Counted from the first letter of the stretch, positions 1 through 7,346 are shown. The stretch: DNA of 9,638 nucleotides from SZUA-254 sp031379665 (GCA_031379665.1 JANNFI010000050.1:1-9638); one strand, 5' to 3'. Notes: generated by a model from the sequence alone, not told the origin. Numbers and translations are program-made.

Positions 1-222
1 AGCGTCGAAGACGACGGCATCGGCATCCAGGCCGAACACGTCGGGCGCATCTTCGAACGGTTCTACCGGGTCGACAAGGAACGGTCGCGCGACGCCGGCG
101 GCACCGGTCTCGGCCTCGCAATCGTCAAGCATATCGTCGAAGCCCACGGCGCCGCCGTTCGGGTCGACAGCACGCCCGGAAAGGGCACAATCTTCAGTTT
201 CGAGCTGAGAACCGCCGAATAA
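1..222 (+). CDS. Sensor histidine kinase, C-terminal ATP-binding end (partial)
   Basis: The last 73 codons of a gene that begins upstream of the window, read in frame 1 and ending at TAA 220-222. The fragment is the C-terminal half of a HATPase_c (GHKL) domain: a G1 box (DDGIGI, residues 4-9 of the fragment), an F box (IFERFYRVDKERSR) and a G2 box (GGTGLGLAIVKHIVEAHG), then the closing strands (VDSTPGKGTIFSFEL). These boxes bind ATP for autophosphorylation of a histidine located upstream, which then phosphorylates a response regulator. The FxRFYRVDKxRSR wording is common in PhoR-like and related membrane kinases, but sensor, HAMP and DHp regions are outside the window, so signal and partner cannot be told. 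It stops 221 bases before the receptor gene and need not be co-transcribed with it. Confidence 0.93.
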   Translation, partial: SVEDDGIGIQAEHVGRIFERFYRVDKERSRDAGGTGLGLAIVKHIVEAHGAAVRVDSTPGKGTIFSFELRTAE

Positions 223-329
223 CAGAGTTCCGCGATCCGCGAGGCGGCCCTCCCCGGCCAATCGCTTGTCACCCTTGTAATCCATCCCCCCATCTCCCCG
301 CGCCGGCCAATTATCCGACCTGAATACCG

Positions 330-358
330 TTTACAATTTGATAACAGAAAAATAATCC
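330..358 (+). promoter_or_regulatory. Weak sigma70-like promoter candidate upstream of the receptor
   Basis: TTTACA (330-335) is followed by a 17-base spacer and TAATCC (353-358), in the most AT-rich part of the leader. The -35 is fair and the -10 is poor, and the C8 tract starts inside the proposed -10. An alternative start signal is TATATTTG at 389-396. Neither is more than a candidate. Confidence 0.18.
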
Positions 359-364
359 CCCCCC
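357..364 (+). repeat. Homopolymeric C8 tract in receptor leader
   Basis: Eight consecutive C residues (357-364), followed by AA and another CCCC, about 80 bases before the receptor start codon. It is visible directly. Length variation by slippage at such tracts tunes surface-protein promoters in some bacteria; that role here is inference. Confidence 0.6.
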
Positions 365-443
365 AACCCCGAGGTAACATCCCATCTCTATATTTGGGCC
401 AACAATTAGACCCCTTAGTCCATCACACTCCTCCATCGAAAAC

Positions 444-3209
444 ATGCGAAAAAACGACATAATTCCGGGAATGATAATGCTCCTGGTCATTATCTCCCTT
501 ACACTCACAACTGACCTGTTTTCACAGCAAACGGCTGAAATCCGCGGCACCATCGTCGATTCCACTACCCGCGAACCCCTCGTCGGCGCCACCATCCTGG
601 TCTCCGGGACCAGCGTCGGGGCTTCGGCAGACCTCGACGGCAAATACACGGTCAAACGGATCCCCGCTGGAACCTACGATTTGAAGGTCTCGATGATCGG
701 GTACGGCGTTAAAGTCGTCAAGGGCCTCGTCCTGAAGGCCGGCGAGTCCGCGACGCTCGACATCGGTCTCTCCGGGGTTGAAGTCTCCGTGGACGAAGTT
801 GTCGTCACCGCAGACGCGGTGAGGTCCACCGAAAGCGCGATGCTGATGGAGCGGAAGAAATCGGACGCGATTGGCGACGGGATGAGCGAAGAACAGATCA
901 AGAAAACTCCCGACGCAAACACCGCAGACGTCGTAAAGCGGATTCCCTCGGTGACCATCGTCGACAACAAATATCTCCAGGTGCGCGGGTCGAGCGAACG
1001 GTACAACGGGGCGATGCTCAACAACACCTCCCTCTCGAGCACCGAGCCGGAGAAAAAGTCGTTCGCGTTCGACATCATCCCTTCGAACCTGATCGAGAAC
1101 ACGGTGTTGACGAAATCGTTCACGCCCGACCTCCCGGGCGATTTCTCCGGCGGGCTTCTCAAAATCAACACGGTGGACTTTCCCTCGCGATTTACGCTCA
1201 ACCTGGCCGGGGGCACCGCCTCCAACTCGATCACCACGAACCAGGGTTTCCTCACCTACAGCGGAGGCGATCCGACCTACGGCTCCGACGCCGGCATCAG
1301 GAACCTGCCTCCCGACTTCCCGGCGACCTTGAGCGGCACCACTGTGAACCAGAAGCTCTCGTCGGCGCAGACGCTCCTCAACATCTGGGCGCCGCGTTCC
1401 ACGGCGGCGCCGTACAACGCCAACTATTCGATCGGCGTCGGCAACCAATTCACCGTATTCGGACAGACCCTCGGGGTGGTGGCCTCTGCCCTCAGCCGGT
1501 CGTCCTACGAGCACTCCGACATCGAGAGGAACGATTACGAATCCACGGGCGACGTCAGGTTCGAGTTCGCCGGCACGCAATCGAAATACTCCGTCATCAG
1601 CGGCGGCGTGGCCAACATCGGCCTCAAGCTCTTCGACCGGCACAAGATCAGCTTCAAGAACACGCTGACCCGTTCGGCCGACGACGAGGTCATTTCGATG
1701 GAGGGTCCCGACAACGACGGAGGGTTTTACCAGCGCCAGACCGCCCTGCGCTACGTGAGCCGCGAGATCTTCGCCACGCAGCTGATCGGCCAGCACAGCC
1801 TGCCCATCTTTTCCGGGATTGACCTCGATTGGAAGGCCTTCAGGTCGCTTTCACTCAGGAACGAACCGGATTACCGGAGAGTCTACTATGCCAGGGACAT
1901 CGGCGCCCCGGACGATCCCTATTTCGCGGTGCTGGGCCCCCAGGTTAACCTGAAGAACGGCGGCCGATACTATTCCGATCTCAACGACGAGATCAGGGGG
2001 GCCGGGGCCGACCTCGCCACGCCGATTCTGGGCGTGAGGGTCAAGGCCGGCGGTCTGTACGAGGAAAAAAAGAGGGACTTCTCTTCGCGGCTCATCGGGA
2101 TGCTTTCCAACGCTCCGGGGAACGGCTACACCGATTTCGCCCTCCTCTACCTGCCGATCGATTCGATCTTCGCGCCGGAGAATTTCAGGCGGAACGGCTT
2201 CTCGATCGACGAATACCAGAACGGCACGAACAACTACACCGCCGGACAGACCGTCCGGGCCGGCTACGCGATGCTCGACCACCAGATCGTCCCCCTCGAC
2301 TTGCGCGTCATCGTCGGCGCCCGGGTGGAGCACAGCTCGCAGACGATCCGGACCAGGGACCTCACCAATACGAAGCCGATCGAGGTTGACAAGGACTACA
2401 CCGACGTTCTCCCGTCGTTGAACCTGGTCTACTCGCCCTGGACGGACGCGAACTTCCGCGCGGCCTACAGCCAGACCATCAACCGCCCTGAATTGCGCGA
2501 GCTCGCGCCCTTCTCGTACTACGATTTTTCGACACAGTTCTCCCTCACCGGGAACCCGTACCTCAGCCGCGCCCTGATCCGGAATTACGATGTAAGGGTT
2601 GAGGTGTTCACGGGCATCGGGGAGGTCGTGTCGGCCAGCGTCTTCTACAAGGCGATGACCGACGCCATCGAACAGGTGGTCAAACCCTCCGCGTCGCTCG
2701 GCTCGGAACGGACGTTCCTGAATTCGGAGAAGGCGAAGAATTACGGGTTCGAGATCGAGGCCCGGAAGACGCTCGCCTTCATCGGCGACTACTTTGATAA
2801 TTTCGCCGTAAACCTGAATTACGCGTGGATCCGGTCTGAGGTCAATTTCGACCCGGGCGTCTCCGGTGTCGAAACGAGAACGCGCCCCCTCCAGGGTCAG
2901 TCCGATTACGTCGTGAACGCGGGGCTCACGTTTACCGAGCCGGACCTCGGGACCTCGCTCAGCGTCTACTACAACAGGTTCGGTAACCGCATATCCGAAG
3001 TCTCGACGACGCTCGAACCCGACGTCATCGAACAGGGCAGGAACGTCATCGACTTCGTGCTCGGCCAGAACATCGGCCAGATGGTCGACATCAAGCTGTC
3101 GATGAGGGACATCCTCCACGAGTCACAGGTGTACATGCAGGGAGACAAGGTGGCGAGGAAGGACTCCAAGGGGACCGGCATCGCGCTCGGGATGAGCGTG
3201 AAGTTCTGA
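444..3209 (+). CDS. TonB-dependent outer-membrane receptor
   Basis: A 921-residue outer-membrane transporter that would import a ligand using energy from TonB-ExbBD. The signal peptide is residues 1-27 (RK near the start, hydrophobic core MLLVIISLTL, likely cut before QQTAEI). Residues about 31-112 form a carboxypeptidase-like regulatory domain (EIRGTIVD, PLVGATI, GKYTVKRIPAGTYDL), followed by DEVVVTA at 117-123, which occupies the TonB-box position. The plug spans about 140-245 (DVVKRIPSVTI, LQVRGSSERYNGAMLN, TKSFTPDLPGDFSGG). The barrel fills the rest, with family landmarks YSQTINRPELRELAPF (from 675) and NSEKAKNYGFEIEA (from 760), and ends in a terminal aromatic residue (SVKF), as outer-membrane barrels do. 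ATG 444 is preferred over ATG 471 or 477 because the later starts lose the basic residues of the signal peptide. There is no SusD neighbour, so it is not a classical SusCD pair. Substrate unknown. Confidence 0.95.
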   Translation: MRKNDIIPGMIMLLVIISLTLTTDLFSQQTAEIRGTIVDSTTREPLVGATILVSGTSVGASADLDGKYTVKRIPAGTYDLKVSMIGYGVKVVKGLVLKAGESATLDIGLSGVEVSVDEVVVTADAVRSTESAMLMERKKSDAIGDGMSEEQIKKTPDANTADVVKRIPSVTIVDNKYLQVRGSSERYNGAMLNNTSLSSTEPEKKSFAFDIIPSNLIENTVLTKSFTPDLPGDFSGGLLKINTVDFPSRFTLNLAGGTASNSITTNQGFLTYSGGDPTYGSDAGIRNLPPDFPATLSGTTVNQKLSSAQTLLNIWAPRSTAAPYNANYSIGVGNQFTVFGQTLGVVASALSRSSYEHSDIERNDYESTGDVRFEFAGTQSKYSVISGGVANIGLKLFDRHKISFKNTLTRSADDEVISMEGPDNDGGFYQRQTALRYVSREIFATQLIGQHSLPIFSGIDLDWKAFRSLSLRNEPDYRRVYYARDIGAPDDPYFAVLGPQVNLKNGGRYYSDLNDEIRGAGADLATPILGVRVKAGGLYEEKKRDFSSRLIGMLSNAPGNGYTDFALLYLPIDSIFAPENFRRNGFSIDEYQNGTNNYTAGQTVRAGYAMLDHQIVPLDLRVIVGARVEHSSQTIRTRDLTNTKPIEVDKDYTDVLPSLNLVYSPWTDANFRAAYSQTINRPELRELAPFSYYDFSTQFSLTGNPYLSRALIRNYDVRVEVFTGIGEVVSASVFYKAMTDAIEQVVKPSASLGSERTFLNSEKAKNYGFEIEARKTLAFIGDYFDNFAVNLNYAWIRSEVNFDPGVSGVETRTRPLQGQSDYVVNAGLTFTEPDLGTSLSVYYNRFGNRISEVSTTLEPDVIEQGRNVIDFVLGQNIGQMVDIKLSMRDILHESQVYMQGDKVARKDSKGTGIALGMSVKF

Positions 3210-3297
3210 TTCATACGCCGGGGCAGATTTAGGGATTTCGTAACAGGAAGGTTAACCTGGAATAATCTCCCGGGGGTATATTCGGCAGTAAAACAAG

Positions 3298-3327
3298 GGG
3301 CGAACGGTGTTGGAGCACCGCCCGCCC
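3298..3327 (+). other. Interrupted hairpin in the intergenic gap
   Basis: GGGCG (3298-3302) pairs with CGCCC (3323-3327) and CGGTG (3305-3309) pairs with CACCG (3316-3320), with an AA/CC internal loop and a six-base TTGGAG loop. No T run follows, so an intrinsic terminator is doubtful. It could be a 3'-end stabiliser for the receptor mRNA or a leader structure of the next gene. Confidence 0.35.
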
Positions 3328-3365
3328 TGGTAGTTCAGACAGAAAAAGAGTTTTGGTCCCGGTGA

Positions 3366-3408
3366 AGGGGTTACCCTGTCCTGTCTTCGTTGAATATAGG
3401 AAACCCCT
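3366..3408 (+). other. Inverted repeat AGGGGTT / AACCCCT upstream of the repeat-protein gene
   Basis: AGGGGTT (3366-3372) and its exact complement AACCCCT (3402-3408) are separated by 29 bases, ending about 85 bases before the start codon of the next gene. The loop contains TTGAATATAGG, a possible -10 region (TATAGG 3395-3400). It could be an operator pair or an RNA stem; a seven-base match over this distance can also arise by chance. Confidence 0.22.
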
Positions 3409-3478
3409 CCCGAGAAATCAATTCCCGCACAACAGAGTCTAATCAACGTTCATATCCACGACAACTCACATCAATTTC

Positions 3479-3484
3479 AAGGAG
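3479..3484 (+). promoter_or_regulatory. Ribosome binding site AAGGAG for the duplicated repeat protein
   Basis: AAGGAG lies eight bases before ATG 3493 and fixes that start. It contrasts with the receptor gene upstream, which lacks any such site. Confidence 0.7.
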
Positions 3485-3492
3485 TCCGAAGC

Positions 3493-6400
3493 ATGAGACG
3501 CTTTCTTCTAGCATGTTTTCTCCTGATCGGGATCTCCGCCGCTGCGTACAGCCAGCCGGTGGACACCCTTTCGGGACATCTGACGGCCGACACCACCCTC
3601 ATCAGCACGAAACTCTACGTGTTGAGCGGGTTCGTCTACGTCGATTCCCTCGTCACGTTGACCATCGAGCCGGGCACCGTCATACTCGGGGAGAAGGTCA
3701 CCAAGGGGTCGCTGATCGTTCAGCGTGGCGCGAAAATCATCGCGCAGGGAACCCCCACCAAACCAATCATCTTCACGAGCGAAAATCCCCCGGGCCTCCG
3801 GGCCGCCGGCGATTGGGGCGGAGTGATCATCCTCGGCAGGGCGACGCTTAACGTGCCCGGCGGGCTCGCCATCATCGAGGGCGGCGTCGGGTCACAATAC
3901 GGCGGAGCCGACGACACCGATTCGAGCGGCGTGTTCAGTTACGTCCGCATCGAGTTCCCCGGCATCGCATTCCTCCCGAACAACGAAATCAACGGCCTCA
4001 CGATGGGCGGCGTCGGCAGCAGGACCGTCATCGACCACGTCCAGATCAGCAACAGCGGCGACGATTCCTTCGAATGGTTCGGCGGGACGGTGAACGGCTC
4101 GTACCTCGTCGCCATCAACGGGCTCGACGACGACTTCGATACCGATTTCGGCTACCGCGGCAAGCTGCAGTTTCTCTTCAGCGTCCGCGATCCCAACGTT
4201 GCCGACATCAGCAGCAGCAACGGCTTTGAATCCGACAACGACGGGACCGGCACGTTCAACACACCGAGGACGAACCCCTGGTTCTCGAACGTGACCTCCG
4301 TCGGGCCACAGGCCGACACCAGCGACGTCGTCAATCCGCTCTACCGCCGCGGCGCGCACATCCGCCGCTCGAGCCAGACTTCGATCTACAACAGCGTCGT
4401 GATGGGTTGGCCGGTCGGGCTGCTCATCGACGGTGTGGGCACGATCGCCTCGGCTACCGGCGATACGATGCAGATCCGCAACTCGATCTGGGCGGGCCTG
4501 AAATCGGCCGGCCGGTTCCTTGATACCGATGCCGGCGCATTTGACGCCGAGGTATGGTACCATACGCCCGCTTACGCCAACCGCAGTTACACTCCGGCCG
4601 ATAGCGCCGGCCTGATCGATCCGTTCAACCGTACTTCGCCCGACCCGCGTCCGGCAGTCGGTTCTCCGGCCGCGTCCGGTTCGGATTTCACCAACCCGCG
4701 ACTGAGCGATCCTTTCTTTACCCCAACGGCATACGTCGGCGCGTTCGATCCTGCGCTCGACCGTGACGCTCAGTGGGACGCCGGCTGGACGGAGTACAAC
4801 CCGATGAAGTACCATGTCCCTTCGCCGTTCGAAGTGCTCTCGGGCACGATCGCAGTCAACACGACGCTCACGAGCGACACACGGTACCTCCTGACGGGAT
4901 TCGTCTACGTCGACTCCCTTGTCACGCTCACCATTGAACCCGGCACGATCATCTACGGCGACAAGGTCACCAAGGGCGCGCTGATCGTCGAGCGCGGCGC
5001 GAAGATCCAGGCCCAGGGCACCCCCTCGGCGCCGATCATCTTCACGAGCGCCGAACCAATCGGCACGCGGGCCGCTGGCGACTGGGGCGGCGTGATCATC
5101 CTCGGGAATGCGACGCTGAACGTTCCCGGCGGTGTCGCCACCATCGAAGGAGGCGTGGGTTCGCAGTACGGCGGATCCGATGACGCGGACAACAGCGGCG
5201 TGTTCAGCTACGTCCGCATCGAGTATCCAGGTATCGCGTTCCTCCCGAACAACGAAGTCAACGGCCTCACGATGGGTGCCGTCGGCAACGGTTCGAAGCT
5301 CGACCACATCCAGGTGAGCTACTCCGGCGACGACGCGTTTGAGTGGTTCGGCGGCACGGTGAACGTGTCGCACATCATCGCCGTCGGCACTCTCGACGAC
5401 GACTTCGACACCGATTTCGGCTTCCGCGGGAGGGTGCAATTCGCGCTTTCAGTCCGCGATCCGAACCTGGCCGACATCAGCAGCAGCAACGGGTTCGAAT
5501 CGGACAACGACGGGACGGGTACGTTCAACGCCCCCCGCACGCAGCCGTTCTTCTCGAACGTCACGTCGGTCGGTCCGCAGTCCGACACCGGTGACGTGGT
5601 CAACGCCCTCTACAGGAGGGGCGCTCACCTGCGCCGGTCGACGCTGACCTCGATCTACAACAGCGTCGTGATCGGCTGGCCGGTCGGCCTCCTCATCGAC
5701 GGCGCCGGAACCGTTCCAGCGGCTTCGGGCGACACCCTCCAGATCCGCAACTCGATCTGGGCTGGTCTGAAATCCGCCGGCCGGTTCCTCGATACCGACG
5801 CCGGAGCGTTCGACGCTGAAGTGTGGTATCATACGCCGGCGCACGCCAACCGCAGCTACATCCTCCTCGACAGCGTGGGGCTCATCGATCCGTACAGTGT
5901 GGTTTCGTTCGACCCGCGCCCGGCACCGGGTTCCCCGTCGGCGAGCGGCGCCGACTTCACCAATCCGCGCCTGTCCGATCCGTTCTTCAGCCCGACGACG
6001 TACGTCGGCGCGTTCGACCCGGAACTCCCCCGTGAATACCAGTGGGATTATCCCTGGGCGAACTATTCACCCGACAACTACAACCCGGTCTACCATTCCT
6101 TTACGCTATCCGCGAAGGACGGCTGGAACCTGATCTCGGTGCCGATCGAGAACCTGGACGACAGCGCATTCACGTCCATCTTCCCGGCGGCGTCCTCCTC
6201 GGCCTTCGAATATGGCGTTGGATATACGACCGCCACGCACGCTTCGGCCGGCAAGGGTTACTGGCTCAAATTCACGGGAAACGGTTCCTACGCGGTGCCC
6301 GAAGGCAACCAGGTCCTCGAGGCCACCATCGCCGTCCAGCCGCAGTGGAACATGATCGGGGCCCTCGGAGCGTCGATCCCGACCGCGAACGTCCAGTCCG

Positions 6401-7257
6401 ATCCCCCGGGCAACATCGTGAGCAGCATTTTCGCGTACGATCCGGGAACCGGTTACAGCACGGTGACGTCCCTTGAACCCGGGCACGGTCACTGGATCAA
6501 AACGACCGGCTCAGGCACCGTGACGATGAACGCTGATGCGATCGCCCCGTACAAGGCCACCGTTTCGACTGTGGACCTCGGGTCTGTCAACGCCATCACG
6601 GTCACCGACGCGATGGGCCGTTCGCAGAAGCTCTACTTCGGCGCGGTCGGCCTGAACACCGACCTCACCGGATTCGAGCTGCCGCCGACGCCCCCCCAGG
6701 GCAACTTCGACGCGCGGTTCGTAAGCCAGCGCATGGTCGAAAACATCGATGACGGCAGGAGCGCGGTCGACATCATCATGAGCTCGGCGGTGTTCCCGGT
6801 GACAATCACATTCACCAGGAACGAGGACGGCTCAACCTTCACCATCGCGTCCTTGAACCGGAAGGGTGAGGAAACACGACAGTCCCTGCGTGGCACCGGA
6901 AGCGCCGTGACGATCTACGAAGCGGTCGGCGCCAGGCTGAACCTTCGCCTAACAGGCGAGGCCTCCCTGCCCTCGGTGTTCGCACTTGGCAAGTCGTATC
7001 CGAACCCGTTCAACCCGGTCACGCATTTCACGGTTGACGTGCCGAGAACCTCGTCACTCGAGATTGGAGTGTACAACATCCTCGGACAGCAGGTCGCGAC
7101 CATCTTCTCGGGCGTCCGGGATGCGGGAAGCGCGCAGATGTCGTGGAACGGGCTCAACGCCGAAGGCGCGGTGGCTCCGTCCGGCATCTACTTCATCCGG
7201 ATGACATCGCCTGAAGCGGGTTTCAACGCGATGCAGAAAGTGATGTTCCTGAAATAG
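3493..7257 (+). CDS. Secreted tandem beta-helix-like repeat protein with T9SS sorting domain
   Basis: A 1254-residue exported protein of unknown function. The signal peptide is residues 1-20 (MRR, LLACFLLIGISAAA, cut before QPVD); the Cys at residue 8 is too early for a lipobox. Residues 26-448 and 449-about 868 are two copies of one module with GFVYVDSLVTLTIEPGT, GDWGGVIILG, GVFSYVRIE, NNEINGLTMG, GDDSFEWFGGTVN, LDDDFDTDFGYRG and GFESDNDGTGTF. From memory, this motif series marks a family of secreted proteins common in Bacteroidota and often encoded beside TonB-dependent receptors; the strand-turn rhythm suggests a right-handed parallel beta-helix (inference). Next comes a paired region (GWNLISVP from 877 with GYWLKF; WNMIGALG from 952 with GHWIKT), then a module with ELPPTPPQGNFDARF from 1062. 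A type A sorting domain (about 1162-1254; YPNPFNPVTHF, VYNILGQQVA, GIYFIRM) ends in QKVMFLK and should direct T9SS export and surface attachment. Start set by AAGGAG. It may cooperate with the receptor upstream in ligand capture (inference). Confidence 0.85.
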   Translation: MRRFLLACFLLIGISAAAYSQPVDTLSGHLTADTTLISTKLYVLSGFVYVDSLVTLTIEPGTVILGEKVTKGSLIVQRGAKIIAQGTPTKPIIFTSENPPGLRAAGDWGGVIILGRATLNVPGGLAIIEGGVGSQYGGADDTDSSGVFSYVRIEFPGIAFLPNNEINGLTMGGVGSRTVIDHVQISNSGDDSFEWFGGTVNGSYLVAINGLDDDFDTDFGYRGKLQFLFSVRDPNVADISSSNGFESDNDGTGTFNTPRTNPWFSNVTSVGPQADTSDVVNPLYRRGAHIRRSSQTSIYNSVVMGWPVGLLIDGVGTIASATGDTMQIRNSIWAGLKSAGRFLDTDAGAFDAEVWYHTPAYANRSYTPADSAGLIDPFNRTSPDPRPAVGSPAASGSDFTNPRLSDPFFTPTAYVGAFDPALDRDAQWDAGWTEYNPMKYHVPSPFEVLSGTIAVNTTLTSDTRYLLTGFVYVDSLVTLTIEPGTIIYGDKVTKGALIVERGAKIQAQGTPSAPIIFTSAEPIGTRAAGDWGGVIILGNATLNVPGGVATIEGGVGSQYGGSDDADNSGVFSYVRIEYPGIAFLPNNEVNGLTMGAVGNGSKLDHIQVSYSGDDAFEWFGGTVNVSHIIAVGTLDDDFDTDFGFRGRVQFALSVRDPNLADISSSNGFESDNDGTGTFNAPRTQPFFSNVTSVGPQSDTGDVVNALYRRGAHLRRSTLTSIYNSVVIGWPVGLLIDGAGTVPAASGDTLQIRNSIWAGLKSAGRFLDTDAGAFDAEVWYHTPAHANRSYILLDSVGLIDPYSVVSFDPRPAPGSPSASGADFTNPRLSDPFFSPTTYVGAFDPELPREYQWDYPWANYSPDNYNPVYHSFTLSAKDGWNLISVPIENLDDSAFTSIFPAASSSAFEYGVGYTTATHASAGKGYWLKFTGNGSYAVPEGNQVLEATIAVQPQWNMIGALGASIPTANVQSDPPGNIVSSIFAYDPGTGYSTVTSLEPGHGHWIKTTGSGTVTMNADAIAPYKATVSTVDLGSVNAITVTDAMGRSQKLYFGAVGLNTDLTGFELPPTPPQGNFDARFVSQRMVENIDDGRSAVDIIMSSAVFPVTITFTRNEDGSTFTIASLNRKGEETRQSLRGTGSAVTIYEAVGARLNLRLTGEASLPSVFALGKSYPNPFNPVTHFTVDVPRTSSLEIGVYNILGQQVATIFSGVRDAGSAQMSWNGLNAEGAVAPSGIYFIRMTSPEAGFNAMQKVMFLK
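3568..4836 (+). repeat. Module copy 1 of in-gene tandem duplication
   Basis: The first 1269-base (423-codon) unit, from the LSGHLT codons to those for SPFEV. Landmarks recur exactly 1269 bases later at the start, middle and end, so there is no net insertion or deletion between copies. A hand count over 395 aligned residues gave about 85 differences, so about 78% identity. Confidence 0.9.
4837..6105 (+). repeat. Module copy 2 of in-gene tandem duplication
   Basis: The second 1269-base unit, from LSGTIA. Clear similarity to copy 1 runs to GAFDP (about 6018) and fades over the next 25 residues, so the right edge is approximate. Blocks such as GFVYVDSLVT, GDWGGVIILG, PGIAFLPNNE and ESDNDGTGTF are unchanged between copies, while synonymous sites differ widely. 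Confidence 0.88.
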
Positions 7258-7266
7258 ATGAAATCA

Positions 7267-7300
7267 GGGGAGCGTCACTCCAACGGGAGGGGCGCTCCTC
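7267..7300 (+). terminator. Strong hairpin after the duplicated repeat protein, likely terminator
   Basis: GGAGCG (7269-7274) pairs with CGCTCC (7293-7298). The stem continues through a T-G wobble, a C-G pair and one mismatch into CTCC (7278-7281) with GGAG (7286-7289), closed by an AACG loop. Two further outer pairs are possible. It begins nine bases after the stop codon. The following TCAAATTAATT is AT-rich but not a true T run, so termination may be partial and the next gene may still be read through. Confidence 0.65.
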
Positions 7301-7337
7301 AAATTAATTCGATGCCAATCAATCACGACTAATCAAT

Positions 7338-7344
7338 GAGGTGG
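7338..7344 (+). promoter_or_regulatory. Ribosome binding site GAGGTGG deciding the start at 7347
   Basis: GAGG (7338-7341) sits five bases before ATG 7347. An in-frame GTG at 7341 overlaps the site itself and is therefore the less likely start, although it would add only two residues (M-A). Confidence 0.6.
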
Positions 7345-7346
7345 CT

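Larger units (their letters stand above)
223..443 (+). promoter_or_regulatory. Non-coding leader between kinase and TonB receptor
   Basis: This 221-base stretch shows no convincing gene on either strand. Its first part has short GC-rich self-complementary pieces (CGCG-ATC-CGCG at 231-241 and GGCC-N6-GGCC at 246-259) but no T run, so no terminator is called. From about 310 it turns AT-rich, as expected of a promoter region, and it includes a C8 run (357-364). A Bacteroidota-like -7 element, TATATTTG, fits TAnnTTTG at 389-396, but no matching -33 TTTG lies at the right distance. No Shine-Dalgarno sequence precedes the receptor ATG; the bases 428-434 (CTCCTCC) resemble the anti-Shine-Dalgarno instead. 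Confidence 0.5.

Noticed and set aside
231..259. CGCG-ATC-CGCG and GGCC-N6-GGCC as a terminator for the kinase gene
   Set aside because: Stems are only four pairs each and no T run follows.
522..3119. Long minus-strand open frames (522-1796 and 1851-3119) opposite the receptor gene
   Set aside because: Their products are rich in Arg, Val, Asp and Gly with no domain logic, as expected from the mirror of GC-rich third positions; the + strand gene has full family landmarks.
1941..3258. AGGTTAACCT palindrome occurring twice (1941-1952 as CAGGTTAACCTG inside the receptor gene, and 3249-3258 in the gap)
   Set aside because: One copy is within coding sequence and explained by the codons used; two occurrences 1.3 kb apart are not enough to call an operator.
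3210..3492. Riboswitch (cobalamin or similar) ahead of transport-related genes
   Set aside because: No recognisable conserved boxes of known riboswitch classes are seen; only simple stems are present.
3508..3519. Possible lipoprotein signal (LLAC at residues 5-8) in the duplicated repeat protein
   Set aside because: Cys at residue 8 leaves almost no n- and h-region before it; the hydrophobic core continues past it to a normal signal peptidase I site, and the protein has a T9SS sorting tail.
3390..3851. Small + strand open frame overlapping the start of the duplicated repeat protein
   Set aside because: Out of frame with a well-supported signal peptide and AAGGAG site; its product is an Arg/His-rich shadow translation.
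3892..5439. A 515-codon minus-strand open frame opposite the duplicated modules
   Set aside because: It shows the same internal duplication only because the coding strand does, and it has no signal peptide, motif or ribosome binding site.
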